From the NCBI GenBank assembly GCA_037179335.1, contig JAKZHN010000002.1, forward strand, positions 248,001 to 312,000: a DNA stretch of 64,000 nt, given 5' to 3'. How positions within the stretch are numbered: the stretch's first letter is position 1; each line of letters opens with the position of its first letter. The DNA comes from Cyclaneusma minus. Taxonomy: Eukaryota > Ascomycota > Leotiomycetes > Marthamycetales > Marthamycetaceae. Positions 36,341-48,262 of the stretch are shown one piece after another. The position numbers and the translations under genes are program-made. Below the pieces are notes generated by a model. The model saw only the letters and a program-made list of their open reading frames with translations. It ran no database searches and was not told the origin of the DNA.

Positions 36341-38207
36341 CCCTTTTTCTTCCATTCAGCGCCGCGTCTGCTGCTCCTCGTCTTCGGAGCCCCCTTTTTT
36401 TTCCCGCCTGGTTGCCGGCCCAGCTTCAGATCTTTTGGCCTGCCCGACTTGGCACTGGCCCGGTGCCCCTCAAAGATGATGTCTTCGGGACGTTTCGGAA
36501 TACCCTCAATGCGGCCTTGCTCGGCCTTACCAGGCTTTGTCACTTTCTTGAACCTAGCTGCGCCTGCTTTGCCGAACAGTTTGGATGCACGGCCTTGCAG
36601 AGATTGCTGCTCGGAAGAAATCTTGGGCTGGTAGATGGCCTCGCGATTCGGGTTACCCGTGGATTGCCCCCCAGTACGGGCGTTGGGCTTGCTGCTGCGA
36701 ACGGCTGAGGCTGTCTTATTCACAGCCTTTGCCCGTGTCACACGAAGGATCCGGGGAAGCATGGGCGGGTACTTCTTTTCGTTGAATAGTAGAGCTGATT
36801 CAACAGCATCCGCACTCTGTACGATGGTCAGCACAATGCTAAGCAGTATAATCAGAGAAAGCTCACCTTGAATTGGACATAAGCAAAGCCCTTTCCGACA
36901 CGGGTCTTCTCGTCACGAATCACTCGGACACTCTCGACCTCTCCGGCTTTGCTAAACTGTCTCCAGAGACCTTCCTCGACATCCGAGGGGATCTTGGACC
37001 GCTTTCGCGCGTTCTCCCCATCCTGCTCAATCATACTCTCATCATCAACAAATCCCAGATTACCCACAAAAACACATCTACGGTGATCTATCTTGCTCGG
37101 ATGTGCGACACCATCAACGCGAAGATGGCGATCAAGAACAACAGTTCCGTTGAGCTTCTTAACCGCTTCTCGAGCCGCGACGGCTGTAGTGTAGACAACA
37201 TATGCATTGGTGCTCTTAGTCGTCGCAGCCATCAATTCCTTTTTGGCGAAAGCGGCCTTTTTTGGTAGCTTAGCTCCGGCGTAGGCTGTAGATCGGAAGC
37301 GCAGCGACTCAATCTTGTGCTTGGTAGGATTGGTGCCGGCCTGTGGGAGAGCCTCCAAATGTGAGCTCAGATGGCGGAGCAACTCCTTGTTGGCACTTTT
37401 GCTTGTAATCGCTAGAGTCGAAACGTTGCTCAGAAAGACAGTCCGATTCGACTTCTCCAGCTCAAGCGCCTCTTTGCTGGGTGCCAGCGATTCGTGTTGC
37501 GGTATGTCCAGCGGAGCAGAATCATCGCCATCAGAGTCCGAGACGTCTTCCATCACATCGTCTGAGTCGTCTGAGCCCTCACCTCCATCCTCGGACTCTT
37601 TGGTCTCTGATTCGGCCCCCTTTTGCGCTTCTAACCGCTGACGCTTCAATCGACGCTCAGCCGCTCGTTCCTCCTGCTCCTGTTCTTCTTCCCTGGCCAA
37701 TTTCTGGAGGTATTTTCCTTCCAGGTCGTCCTCGTCCTGCCTTCGCTTTCGTTTCCGTGGCTCAGACTTGGCCTCGGCACTGTCTGCGAGTGACAGCAGA
37801 TTCTTCTGCTGCTCGTCCTCCGATGCATCGGCTGTGGAAGACTCATCGCCGTCGTCCAACTCACTCAGACTCTCGTCTGCATCGACGTTCTCATCGGCGT
37901 CCTCATCTGAGTCCTCTGCATCGTCCTCTTCGTCGGCGACATGCTTGGTGCGCTTCTTGGCAGGTGGGGGAGGTTCGTCATAGCGAGCTTTGGGAGGAGC
38001 TTTCACAGGCCCGGCCTTATGTGGTGTCAGTTGATGTTTGAAGTAATCTTCCCAGGAAATACGGAAAACCGAAAATACGAAGGCGAATATATCCGGGCCA
38101 AGTGTTGGAAGTCATGGTCGGCGGCAACTTACACTGGAAGAAAACAGCTGTGCCAGAGAGGGGTCGACGCTGCTTCCGGCAGCTTTGAACAGTCCAGCAG
38201 ATGGCAT
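36328..38207 (-). CDS. NOP12: Nucleolar RNA-binding protein, NOP12-like
   Basis: Three exons, 38207-38133, 38015-36867 and 36816-36328, all phase 0, encode 570 residues. The N-terminal part is strongly acidic and Ser-rich, with Lys/Arg patches (about 30-200). Two RRM domains follow. RRM1 begins RTVFLSNVS (about 215), with a degenerate RNP1, TNAYVVYTT. RRM2 has RNP2 CVFVGNLGF (about 340) and RNP1 KGFAYVQFK (about 400). The tail is basic and Gly/Lys-rich, ending KKKGHRV. This order matches yeast Nop12, a nucleolar factor for 25S rRNA processing in 60S ribosome biogenesis. Exon 1 starts MPSAGLFKAAG, and its donor is GTAAGT; intron 2 is 50 nt. The gene shares a 426-base divergent promoter region with the Sds3/Dep1-like gene. 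Confidence 0.8.
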
Positions 38208-38633
38208 TTTGGTGGAGTGCAGAATTGGTGAGCAGAATTGGTGAGCACGTAGTGTGTGCAGTGTGGGCGTGGTGAGAGCTCCCAGGCGCAAACAAGGCTG
38301 AGAATTAATTTTCGCGCAACGACTTTATCGCGCCGGAACAAAGTAACTGATTGTGCCGGCGCCGAACGCCATTGGCCGGATGCCAGTCCTTGAACGGCCG
38401 TCTCCTCTTCGAACTTGTCGCAGTATGTGTCGCCCACTCTGTCGATCCACCATTCTCTCGTTATTGCACCTTCTGCTTGCCAAGCCCGTTGCCATATGTC
38501 GCGCCGTTTCTGCTGCTGCGCCAGTCTCTATCTATTCCACACCCAGTCCGCGTAGTGCATACCACAAAGGTGCAGCGAGCTGTGTGCTCGACAGCTCGAC
38601 CCGATATCGACAACAGCCCGCCAAAGACTTCCT
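38208..38633. promoter_or_regulatory. Bidirectional promoter region, NOP12-like / Sds3-like
   Basis: A 426-base intergenic stretch separates two divergent starts (38207 minus, 38634 plus). It contains a direct GAGCAGAATTGGT-like duplication near 38220-38245 and a GGCGCCGAACGCC palindromic stretch near 38358. Open frames across it are short and overlap on both strands. No TATA box was recognised. Confidence 0.45.
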
Positions 38634-41032
38634 ATGCCGCCGCTGCCACTCCCAATGTCTGCCACTATGGAACCCCTGCCGGACGACCATCTGCCAGCCA
38701 CGTCGCCCATCTCGGACAACCAACTCAGCGATCTAGACCCTGATGGCGACGGCTCCAGCAGTCTGAGCGAGATCGAGGACAAGGAAGCCGACGACCACGA
38801 CCTGGACCAGTCTCATTCCGAAATCAGCGACGGCCCTGACGACGATGACTCTGAAGCCGAGACCGAACGGCTCGAGAACTCTCCCGAGAAGCTCCGCAAG
38901 CACAAAGCCGTCGTCGTCGGCTCGTACCCGGAAAGTCGCACATTCGAGAGGAGCCCAAGCAAGCTCCAGCACCAGATGCGACACTCCGACCCCGCAGATG
39001 ACGACGAAGATTTGGACGAGCGCGAGCATGACGACGATAATGAATTATCTGACGACGATGACGATGACGGCTCTATCGTCGAGACGCCAAAGAGCGCCAG
39101 CAACGGCGAAGTTGAGTATGGCCCGGCGACTGCAGCGACGTCATTAGGCACGTCTGCGGGCGACGTGAAGGATGCCGCGACCGAATTGGATCTACTTGCT
39201 GTGGACAGGAAGCGAAAGCGATCCATCATGATGGATTCGCATAGTATGAACCAGCCCGAAGACGACGACGAGGAGGAGGACGAACCTGCCAGGAAGCGCA
39301 TGGGCTCAATAATGGACCCCGTGGAAGAATTGGCGGAAGAGGCCATCTTGGATGAGGAGGGGAGAGATGACTCCAACACTGTTATCGGGGAGCTGTCCGA
39401 TGCCGGTGCCGATGGTCACGAAGGCGACGGAGAGCAGCCCCTTGTTGAAGAGGAAGGTCTTGATCCTGTCAGCCTCATCGGACCCACAAATCCAAAGAAT
39501 ACTGGCAGAAGGTCTTCGAATAAAAGCAGGGAGCCAGTAAATGATGCCGATGAACAAGAACAAAACGGGCCTATCGTCGAAGAACCTTCTCTCGGCGACG
39601 AGGATGGCGAGAACACGGCAGAAGCGGAAGACAATGCTGAAGCTGAAGGAGAAGACGACATGGAGGCTGCTCTCAAGACCGAAGAAGAGCGTAAGTTCGA
39701 AGTCTCGATTGGCAAAATCACTCTATTGCGGATTGGCAAAATAGTTACTGATAACGTCCTTGTAGTGAAGAGGAAGAGGATAGCGCTGGACCAGTTGACC
39801 GCCATAGAGCAGCACTTTTCCGCATTCAAAGAGAGGTTTGTCATATGGCCCCTTGTTTGATAATCTACCGTATCTAATTATGGCCAAGGCTCCATGAAGA
39901 ACGACTGGCAAATATCGAGCAGCAAGAAATGATGCTCAAGCAAGATCCTCCGACACACCCTGAATTCCTTGCAATGCTCCGTTGCATAGAGGAGCGACGT
40001 GACGAGAGGATACGAGCAAGTTCGTGTCGGCTGGAATACGAGCGTGAATGTGCCGACAGAGCAGCAGTTGCGCGAAGAAGCTTGATTCTTGGCCAGTATT
40101 ACCAGACAGTTCGAGATATACGTGAAAAATCCATAGAACAGCTTGGGAAAGAGTGGTACAGTGTCCAGCATGACAGGAGAGGTTATGCCGGCAGCGTACC
40201 TGACTTTGCCCTGAAATTTCCGGCAAGAAAACAACAAATTTCTCACCAAGTCGCATACAACAAAGAAGTCTCTATTTTGTCCGGCGTTGCCAAGTACGTC
40301 GGATTCCCAGCAGCGCCTGCGATGGCTTCTGCATCAGCGGCGGAATACGAGGAGGATATGGAGAAGATGAGCGTATGTTTTCAAAAAACCTGAAAACCAT
40401 TTCATCGCTAACTTCTGCAGACCCGGGCACATCAGCAGCAACAGGTCCAAAGATCGCACCCCGGTCTACCTCTACATGACCTTGCAGCCATTCGAGCAGC
40501 AAGCTCGACATCCCGGTTTAGGCCAGCCGAGGAGCAGTTCATTGAGCAGACTCCATGGGCGAATCCTCAGCATCCAGCACATGTGCATCTGTTGCAGCGG
40601 CAGCCTTCTGCTCAGTCTAGGAAGACGAGCCCCTTTTCATCCGCGCAAGCGAGGAAACCGCACCAGAATGGTCCAATATCTGGGACTTTTGCTAGTTCAG
40701 CTGCCCACACATCGATATCAAATGGGGCTGGGCGTGTTTCCCCTCTCAATCCGTTTTCGAATGTTCCCCACGTACACAACAAAATGGTGCCGTCGCCACT
40801 AGTGAGCCGCCAAAACTCACCAGCAGTCCAGCAAAGCCGGCCCCTGCCTGCGGGCCTGGAACTAATCGAGACTGGACGCAACCCTGCTAATACTGCAGCG
40901 ACAGTGGTAGCCGAACGGGTCCCTCGAAACGCCAATTTCAGCACTGCCGAGCCACACTACCTGTACGATCACCGTGACGCGGATCTTCCCATCAACCGCG
41001 AGCAAGCTCCCGCTATTTTGGGTCGAATATAA
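38634..41032 (+). CDS. Sds3/Dep1-type subunit of an Rpd3L histone deacetylase complex
   Basis: Four exons, 38634-39690, 39766-39835, 39889-40372 and 40421-41032, with introns of 75, 53 and 48 nt, give 740 residues. The first half is very acidic (long Asp/Glu/Ser tracts, RKRKRSIMMD). The Sds3-like domain spans exons 2-3, from ALDQLTAIEQHFSAFKERLH through EQQEMMLKQDPPTHPEFLAM, RRDERIRASS, GQYYQTVRDIREK and LGKEWYSVQHDRR. In yeast, Sds3 and Dep1 are scaffolds of the Rpd3L co-repressor. Acidic N-termini favour a Dep1-type orthologue, but the sequence alone does not separate the two. The tail is Ser/Pro/Gln-rich and probably disordered. Translation could also start at ATG 38655 or 38667. Confidence 0.78.
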
Positions 41033-41468
41033 GTTGGTGAAGGTGATACACGTCAAAAGGAGACATGGAGTCGGTGGAGTCGAAATTATAATGAACTCAT
41101 GGGATGGGGTTGCAAATAATTGCTTTAGCTGGCGCTACCAATTGAGAGACATTGCCGGGCGTAACCTTGGGGCGGTGTTTTGTGACGATATCCGGGGTTC
41201 GTGCTACGGTCGAATTATATAGATAGATGGGAAGGCGAGCAAAGTCTACATATTGGCCAATACGGATTAATCTGCACCTTTCTAGAAGTCTTTGCAGCGC
41301 AATACCCCGCGAGTTTCCTTCCTCCTGCGAGTCGAACATGTCTTGAACCAAATTCTTCTGGCATACTGTATCTAGCATTCCGTTCCTGAGGATCAACGCC
41401 AGATGCGCCGTGAACACCGTGTTGAGTAAGCTATATCTTAAAAGTACATGTAGAGCTGTGTCTCTAGT
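41033..41468. other. Convergent 3' region between Sds3-like gene and COA3
   Basis: 436 bases lie between two convergent stop codons (41032 plus, 41469 minus). Only short open frames occur, and they match no family I know. They are most likely the two 3' untranslated regions. Confidence 0.5.
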
Positions 41469-41851
41469 TCACTTGGATGCCGCCGTTTGGGTTCTGGCTC
41501 CCGGACCTGGTGTCTGCGCTGGAGAGTCCGGGACCACGACGTCCTCGAACTCGTCTTGCGCTACTGCCCTGATGGTGTATGTGTCTGTCGAGGTCGCTCG
41601 TCAGCGGGAGGCGGGCAAAGAGAGAGGCTGAAGCTGGAGTATTGTCACATACAGACGGCAGCAGCCAGACCGAAGAATCCGAGGCCGGTGAGAGCATTCT
41701 TGACCAAGTATGGGCGCCGGGCTCGAATGAGGGCGGGCGACTGTTTGTAATGCTTGTCATAGTAGGAAGAGCGCGGGAGACTGAGTGGGGTCAGTATGAT
41801 GTGGAAGGCACAGTATCGCGGGGCGACTCGGTCGGCAACTCACACTGCCAT
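41469..41851 (-). CDS. COA3: Cytochrome c oxidase assembly factor 3
   Basis: Three exons, 41851-41844 (8 nt), 41780-41653 and 41584-41469, with introns of 63 and 68 nt, give an 83-residue protein. It reads MAVLPRSSYYDKHYKQSP at the start, then ALIRARRPYLVKN, one membrane helix (about 31-50) and DEFEDVVVPD. This matches the COA3/CCDC56 family: small inner-mitochondrial-membrane proteins that stabilise newly made Cox1 and couple its translation to assembly. The reading frame exists only after both introns are removed, so unspliced open-frame scans miss it. Splice sites are canonical (GTGAGT...CAG; GTATGT...CAG). It is divergent from PTA1, 431 bases away. Confidence 0.85.
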
Positions 41852-42282
41852 TTTGACGAGAGAAGAGAGCAGCAATGGATCTTGCTGTTGCACGCTTCAA
41901 AGTGTTGGACTTTATTGAGGTTAGTCGCGATAGCAATTGGCGCCTAACTTAATAAGGCTGCCGCCGAAGTCGCGCACGTGCCCCAATTGAAGATGTTCAT
42001 GGCAGGCAGTTTGGCACCGCGACCCGGCGCGTTCCCTTTCAGCGATTTGACACCTTCAATTCCCAGGCCAGCTTTCGTTTGCTTCGATGTCCATGCCCTT
42101 TGCAGCCCGGTCTTAGCAGCATGAGACAGCCTGCACTCCATCTACGTCTCCATCGTGCGAACATCCGACCCCTCCACCCATTCCCAAGCTCAATGCCGAG
42201 CGGCGCCAGTTCCCAGGTACCGTTCCGTTGAAGCTCCCGCCAGCTTCTTTGAGCGCCGACTCCACGTCCAGCAATAGCAACC
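41852..42282. promoter_or_regulatory. Bidirectional promoter region, COA3 / PTA1
   Basis: A 431-base stretch between divergent starts. It contains a GCGCACGTGCCCC E-box-like site near 41973-41985 and pyrimidine-rich stretches before each gene. The open frames inside it are minor. Sharing one short region suggests coupled expression, but this is inference from layout. Confidence 0.45.
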
Positions 42283-44937
42283 ATGGCAGCCACGCCCTTG
42301 TCCGTGAGCGACCAGCTCAAGCAACTAGGTGATGCGCGCAAGCTGGTGCTCGGAGATGCCAATTACTACCCGCAAATCATCCAAGGCATACTGCCCATCA
42401 TAGGTCCGGAAGCACGACTTGAGCTGCGCAGATGGGGCGCAGATTTCCTTGCTGAAACCTTCGCTACTCCTGCTCTCCCGGCTGCTTCGAAAGAGACGTT
42501 GAGCCTGATCGTGCTCGAGACGCTCAAGAATATGATCGAAAATCCGAACGAAGATGCGGCCGTCGTGAAGAGTGTAGTGCAAACTGCTGCCAGCATATAC
42601 CCCCTGGTTGTCCGATGGATGTACGTAGCCCCCGACTCTTGGAGCAATATCGGCAGATAGTGTCATGCATTGTGTCCTTTCGTACCCATTCGGTGTGAAC
42701 GACCGTCTTGTGGCAATCATGTGCATCTGCCACGGCGCTCTGGCTGGGAAGGATATCTTGCTAATGGAGACTCCGTGTAGCATCAATAACTCTTACGACA
42801 AGCCTACGTGGGAAAGAATGACAGCGATCAAGTCGACAATCCTGAGGATGTGGGATTCTGTGGTACCTGGAGTTCGCATATGCTGCATTAAGTTCGCCCA
42901 AAGGGTGGTCCTTGTCCAAACTCCGGGTAGTGAGGTGGACTTAAAGGTACGTGGTAATCTCGTTCTCAGCCTTTGGAAATCTTCTCCCTTGCTCACGCCA
43001 CAGAAAATGCAGCGTAGCGATGTTCTGGGGACTTCTCTGGCCATGATCCCGCAGAATCACCCACTTATCCCGCCTCAAATGCTAGAAGCTGAAGGATCAG
43101 GCTTGCTCGACAGAATGCTTGGGGTATTCCAGGAGAATTCGAGGTAAGCCTACATACCCGTTCCAGATGGACTCGACTAACAGATTAGTGACGCCGTCTT
43201 GATCGATGCCACTCTGAATTCTCTTTCTATCTTGATTCGTGCTCGTCCTGCCATCGCCAATAAAATCGTAAATGCCATACTTAGTTTCAACCCCTTAAAA
43301 CTAGCCAATTCCCCTATGACGCCCAAAACTCGTGTCATGATCAAGTCTATGGAGAAGACTACGAGGATGCTGCTCATACACGTCCACAAACGGTGAGTTT
43401 TGCCAGATCTGATGCATCTTGTTCTTTCGCTCATACCCACAGGGACCCTCAGAACCCCCTTGGCTCGCGCATACAGCAGTATATTGAGCGTAATCTGCGG
43501 TCTCGAGCGGAAATACTTGATGATAGCAGTCGAAAACGAGGTCCTCCCGAGCCAACCGATGGCCTCGACCAGGCGAAGCGCCAACGGCTTGGTGCTGAAG
43601 TCGCTCAACCACCAGCTCCACAGATTGTTGTGCCTCCTCTGGCTCCTGGAAAGCATAGCATAGCCGAGCTATTCACCATCACCACCGATGAAGGGCTGAA
43701 GACTTTCAATGTTTCTCAGCTGTCTGCGGACTTGGTCGTCAAGATCACTGTGACAATCATGTCACGTTTGGACCCAAATACGCTCAATCAGGCGATTAAT
43801 GTGAGACCTATTTACTCAGATGTTCCCCTTCGATACTAATTTTCATAGGGCATTCGGCAAAGATATCTATCTCTACCCACTGGTCCGCAAGTGCAAACGC
43901 AACCTGACCCGAATACTGCACCACTTAGTGTGGATGAGGATGATGATGACTACGAGCCAGATTTCGAAGCGGCCGAAGACACAGAGCAAATACTCAACAA
44001 GCTCGACACGGCGCCACCGCCGGACGAAGTCGAGAAGAAACCTTCTGACGTTGCTCTTGGGACTTTTAACATTCCACCACCCCCTGCATTAACACCTGAA
44101 CAAGCGGCTGAAATCGGTCAGGGCACGATATCAAGGGTCTTTGGTGTGATGCAGACGTTGGAGGAGTCGACAGTGAAGAAGAGCAAAGCTGGAATCAACC
44201 GACTTGCGGCTAGCACCTACGATCGAGATGCCTGGATCACTGTCATAACAAGACTAGCAACACGTGCAACTGCTGGGCTGGAAAATTCAGACCCTGCCCA
44301 AGCGGACGAGAAGCCCAGTGGAAGCACGAAGGTGTCATTGAGCGACAGCATTAGAGAGTCCTTGTACCTCTATGTACTTGAGGATTTCCGCCGACGAATC
44401 GATGTGGCAGTTGCGTGGCTTTGCGAGGAATGGTACAATGACAAGATGTTACTCAAGCTCAACGACAGGGCTGTACTGCACTACGAAAAATGGGCATTGC
44501 GGGTCTTGGAGGGCATTGTGCCATACCTTGATGCTCGCGACAAGATCTTGACTCGATTTCTCAGCGAAATCCCGGAGCTGAGTGCAGAGGTACTGCAGAG
44601 AGTCGGAAATCTTTGCCAAGACCCATCTCTGGTGAACCTGTCTCTCACGAGTCTGCTCTATCTGGTCATGATGCGACCGCCGGTACGGGAGCTCGCGTTG
44701 GATGCCATGGAGGAGGTGTGGAAGACTTGTAGGTGCTCCGAGTGATAAGTTCTTGGTCTTCGAAGCAGTCGCTAACTATCTGCAGATGACGATGCGAGGC
44801 CGATGGCGGGCAAACACCTGCCCAGATGGCGACCTGGGTTTTTGGAGCAACAGAAAAAAGAGGCTGACGAAGCAGCAGTGGAGGCAAAGGTTGAGGCAGC
44901 AGAAGCACCGCAGAATGGCGTTCCGGTTGTCAACTAA
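42283..44937 (+). CDS. PTA1: Symplekin/Pta1 subunit of the mRNA cleavage and polyadenylation factor
   Basis: Seven exons (42283-42620, 42781-42946, 43004-43143, 43189-43392, 43443-43800, 43849-44728, 44786-44937) encode 745 residues. The N-terminal HEAT-like domain of the symplekin/Pta1 family is clear: VVKSVVQTAASIYPLVVRWI, PTWERMTAIKSTILR, GVRICCIKFAQRV, NHPLIPPQMLEAE, LIDATLNSL, and NPLKLANSPMTPKTRVMIKS. KRQRLGAE marks a nuclear-type basic patch. A C-terminal helical domain (YVLEDFRRRIDVAVAWLCEE, RPMAGKHLPRWRPGFLEQQ) completes it. Symplekin scaffolds 3'-end cleavage and polyadenylation in the nucleus. Intron 1 is long (160 nt). Intron 2 (57 nt) is in frame and free of stops. The exon 7 frame is supported by the conserved ARPM...WRPGF block. 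Confidence 0.85.
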
Positions 44938-46100
44938 GGCGTTGCCAACAGCGGCCGCAAAATGAAAGGCGTTTTTGATGGGCCCCCAGCATTATTCGTA
45001 GTAGGAGCGCATACAGACAGGTGCATATCTCTGGGACGGCGTGGCGTTGCTGGAAAGTCGTTGCTACGGAAGTGATACGGATGATACCTTACGGAGGCAT
45101 GGGCGAGAAAGCGCCTTTCGGTAATTGGGTCACTTGATGGCCGCCAGCTTGTAAATTTAAGCTGGTTCTGGGTGTCTTAATTCTCGAGAAGTCAATCCAG
45201 GTACCAAGTTATGCTCGAGGCACATTGAGGCCAGGGAATTGGAAAGGTTTCAAGTCAGGGGCCGTAGTAGAGAGCTCCCGCAACATAATCTGTCGTCTAG
45301 CATTTTGTGTGGAGCCAATATTGACAGACTTCAATTGACAGTGCAATTTGCGCTACAGATGAAGGGTCCGCGGCAGACAGAACTCTATGTGAGCGTACCT
45401 TAGAGGCTTTAATAAATGGCAGTGGGCACATAGGTGTATTCGGTAGACAACCTATACATATCAGGCATTCCTGCGGTGCACCGCAGACCAGAATGGTGCA
45501 TAGTAGCGTGGGCGTGATGGTCCCTGAAACCAGTGTGGTGAAACCCTGCACATAGCAGCTCCCGTGCCGCTACCTTGGGCCCCTGGCTGCATGGGCCGGT
45601 CCGTGCCACATATCACAGCTGTGGCTCTAGCTCAGCTTGTCAATCAATGCACGAGACCCGACGTCGCGGTAAACAAGACCGCAGTCCCCGTGACAAAGAA
45701 GCATCCTGTTCTTGTCCCCACCAAAGCCCTCTCTCCAGAATCTGCGCCCGCAGAGCTGCTGTCATCTGCCCACCTGTCCTGCACACCCAACTCCCTACTG
45801 TTTGCTTCCCGTCCGACAAGCTGCTTCTGCTATCGTACCTGTGTTCTGGCCGGCCGAGATGAGCAATGCCATCGTTCCGCTCACCACCATCGTTCGGAGG
45901 ATCCGTGAAAATGAAGCTCAGGTCTAAGGCGAGCAAATTAACCGGTATGTTCTATTCTCCTAGAATTGTGGCCTCGCGAGGCCGTCGCCGAGTAACTCTG
46001 TCGCCTCAGTTCACAAACTTGTACCATGGCCCAGGCAAACTTGTTTTGACCTGCTGCCATCCTCTCCCCGCTCCCCTTGATTTGCCCAAATCTGCCCATC
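44938..46100. other. Intergenic region PTA1 - SHE3-like
   Basis: 1.16 kb without a convincing gene. Several overlapping frames of 60-115 codons on both strands (45297-45936) have skewed composition and no recognisable similarity. An ATG at 45911 opens an 11-codon frame followed by a GTATGT donor-like site. It cannot be spliced in frame to the SHE3-like start region, because no AG lies between the upstream stop and 46101. The region probably holds the PTA1 3' and SHE3-like 5' flanks. Confidence 0.4.
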
Positions 46101-47404
46101 ATGCTCGCAAAGGCAAAGCAGAAGCTTTGCGCCTCTAAATCGATGGCGAGGCTGATGAGAAGGCCAGACACAGCATCAGAATCGAGCGCTTCCCTCGAGA
46201 TTGCCGCGAACGATCAGCTCGTCGCCGCCAATGAGCCCCCCGGAGCATTGACGCCCAAGTCGCAAAGCTCAATGAACGGTTCTAGGCTGGGTCCACCAGC
46301 TCCTCCCCCCAATACCAAGTCGACAATCACCCTCGTTCCGCCTGAGGCCGACCACACACCTCCCCGTACCGTCAGTAGCCGCGCTGGCTCTTCCTCTCCA
46401 GTGCCATCCCCGAATTTGGCCCCGTCTCTTGTGCTCCCCAAAGGTCCATCCACAACTTCAACCGTCCTGCGTCGAGTCTCATCGCGGATCTATTCACCAC
46501 TTGACCAGGTCAACGTAGTCCCCGATGGCGTTGACAGCGAACCCGACTCTCAAGGCGGCGCCGAAGGGACCATGGCTGTAGGAAGGGCTGGTTTGGGAAA
46601 GAGTGGCCGTGTGATTGACAACCTCCAAACTACCAACTCGAATCTCAAGAGAGAACTTGGTGTTGCCAGGACGGTGGCCGATGAATTGCAGAGAGATGCC
46701 GCCAATGCAGAGGCCAAAGCTAGTCAGTTTCAGGAGAAGTACGAAAGCGCTGCCCGGGAAGCCTCCAATTACAAGAGCATGCTCGAAAGATCAGAGCGTC
46801 GGCTCGAAGCTGCCAAACTGCAGATCCAGGAGGAGAAGAAGAAGACGGGCGCAGCCAAGGACGAAGAACTGCGATGGCGTTCTTTGATGGACGAGGTCAG
46901 AGAGGAGACTCGTGACAAGGTTGATGCAGCCAATGAGCGGAGGGAACAGATGGAGAGTCGCAACTCGATCCTCGAGCGCCAAATGACGTCTTTAGATGCT
47001 AAAGTGCAGAGACTCATCCAAGAAGCCGTGGTTCTACGACAGCAGCGATCCGCCGATGACACCCAAATTCAAGCCCTTAGAGCCGTACATGTCCAGTTGA
47101 ATCAGCGCATTGCAGACACCAACGCTGCAAGAGACGCCGTCACGCAGCAGTACGAGGATTATCGAGCCGAGAATGAGAGCCTGACGCAGCCAATGCGTGA
47201 GCGTTTTCAGAAGCTCGAGGCCGAGTACGAAGCAAAGATTGAAGAGATGAACCGCGTGTGCGAGCAGATGAGATGGACCGTTGGGGTTAGCAATGCCAGA
47301 GGTGGTGGAAACGTCGAGTCTTCAGGGGGCAGACCTCAGGGTAAGTCCTCTCCCCCGGGATTTTGTTAATCCCTCGCTGTTCTAACACTGTATATGCAGC
47401 TTGA
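46101..47404 (+). CDS. SHE3-like coiled-coil protein
   Basis: Exon 46101-47340 plus a five-base terminal coding exon, 47400-47404, gives 414 residues (59-nt intron, GTAAGT...TGCAG). The first 170 residues are Ser/Pro-rich and probably disordered. From KSGRVIDNLQTTNSNLKREL onward it is nearly continuous coiled coil. This matches proteins annotated in filamentous fungi as SWI5-dependent HO expression protein 3 (She3). Yeast She3 links She2-bound mRNA to the myosin Myo4, but the filamentous relatives share mainly the coiled coil, so the RNA-transport role is not assured. The start is the ATG at 46101; 46143 is an alternative. If the intron is retained, the protein ends 15 codons later and changes little. 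Confidence 0.65.
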
Positions 47405-48262
47405 GTACTATTGCCCCCCGGGTACCAGGTTAACGCAAGCAGCGAAAGGGCAATATTGAGTGGACGTGGACGAAGTAGTTTGAGCGGGGGGACAAGCGTC
47501 TCATCATGTTGATGCCGTTATGACCGTTTCCTTTCATCTAAAGCGTTGCCTGATCACCAGCACAGTCGAACATTAGCGAGGTGTCATTTCTTTGGCGTAC
47601 TCGGAGGTCAAAGTTGCATATGACGGGGGCTATATGCGAGGCGTTCGGGACTGTTGGACGGGTGGCAGACTCAGCTCGTCCTGTGTATAAAAAAAGTCTT
47701 TGTGCTGTAGGGCCCTGCCCCACGGCATCTAACTGTGGCCAAGTCTTTGCCATGCAAGTGCGTTTTCTCTGCCAGTTTGGAAGGTGACAGGTAGTCTGGC
47801 AGAATCTATGATGGTGTTGCTTTGATCTTGAGAGCGTTTGCAAAGAAGCTGCCTGTAGACTAGGCAGCCATGTGGCCATCCGCCGCTCCTTCCGTTTACA
47901 TATGTAGGTCACCTTCCTGAGCAAGATTTGAGATTCGTCCATACATGTAAAAAGGGTACTTCTTAAACCGCGCTGCGCTTTCCACCACATCGTCAGTCCT
48001 TTGCCATTGGTCGCCGCAGCTCTCGCCGCAGACTCGCAACACATCTCGGCCGCGCCAGCAGCTCTCTGGAGCTTCACTGTGCTGCTTCCGCCCCGCTTAA
48101 ACTTTTGCTCCATTCTGCCCGCCACCCTTAGTACCACCCACCCTTCGGCCTGATCTACGCGCAAAGGGCACCCCCGCTGCGACGTTCCTCGACCTTGCTC
48201 CCCGTACATACTCAGGTAAGTGCTTCCTGCGCGTGCTGGGCTAGCTAAAACGAGGCAGCATC
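47405..48262. promoter_or_regulatory. Intergenic region upstream of the 1175-residue protein gene
   Basis: 858 bases, including pyrimidine-rich leader sequence (48080-48215) and a possible 5'-UTR intron donor GTAAGT at 48215. A 223-codon minus-strand frame (47538-48209) has many Trp, Cys, His and Arg residues and no family match, so I do not call it a gene. Confidence 0.35.

Noticed and set aside
45297..45936. Cluster of 60-115-codon frames before the SHE3-like gene
   Set aside because: The frames overlap on both strands, with no splice-consistent join to the downstream gene and no recognisable domain.
47538..48209. 223-codon minus-strand frame
   Set aside because: Long, but rich in Trp, Cys, His and Arg with no family resemblance. 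It covers what looks like the leader region of the plus-strand gene; probably chance in GC-balanced DNA.
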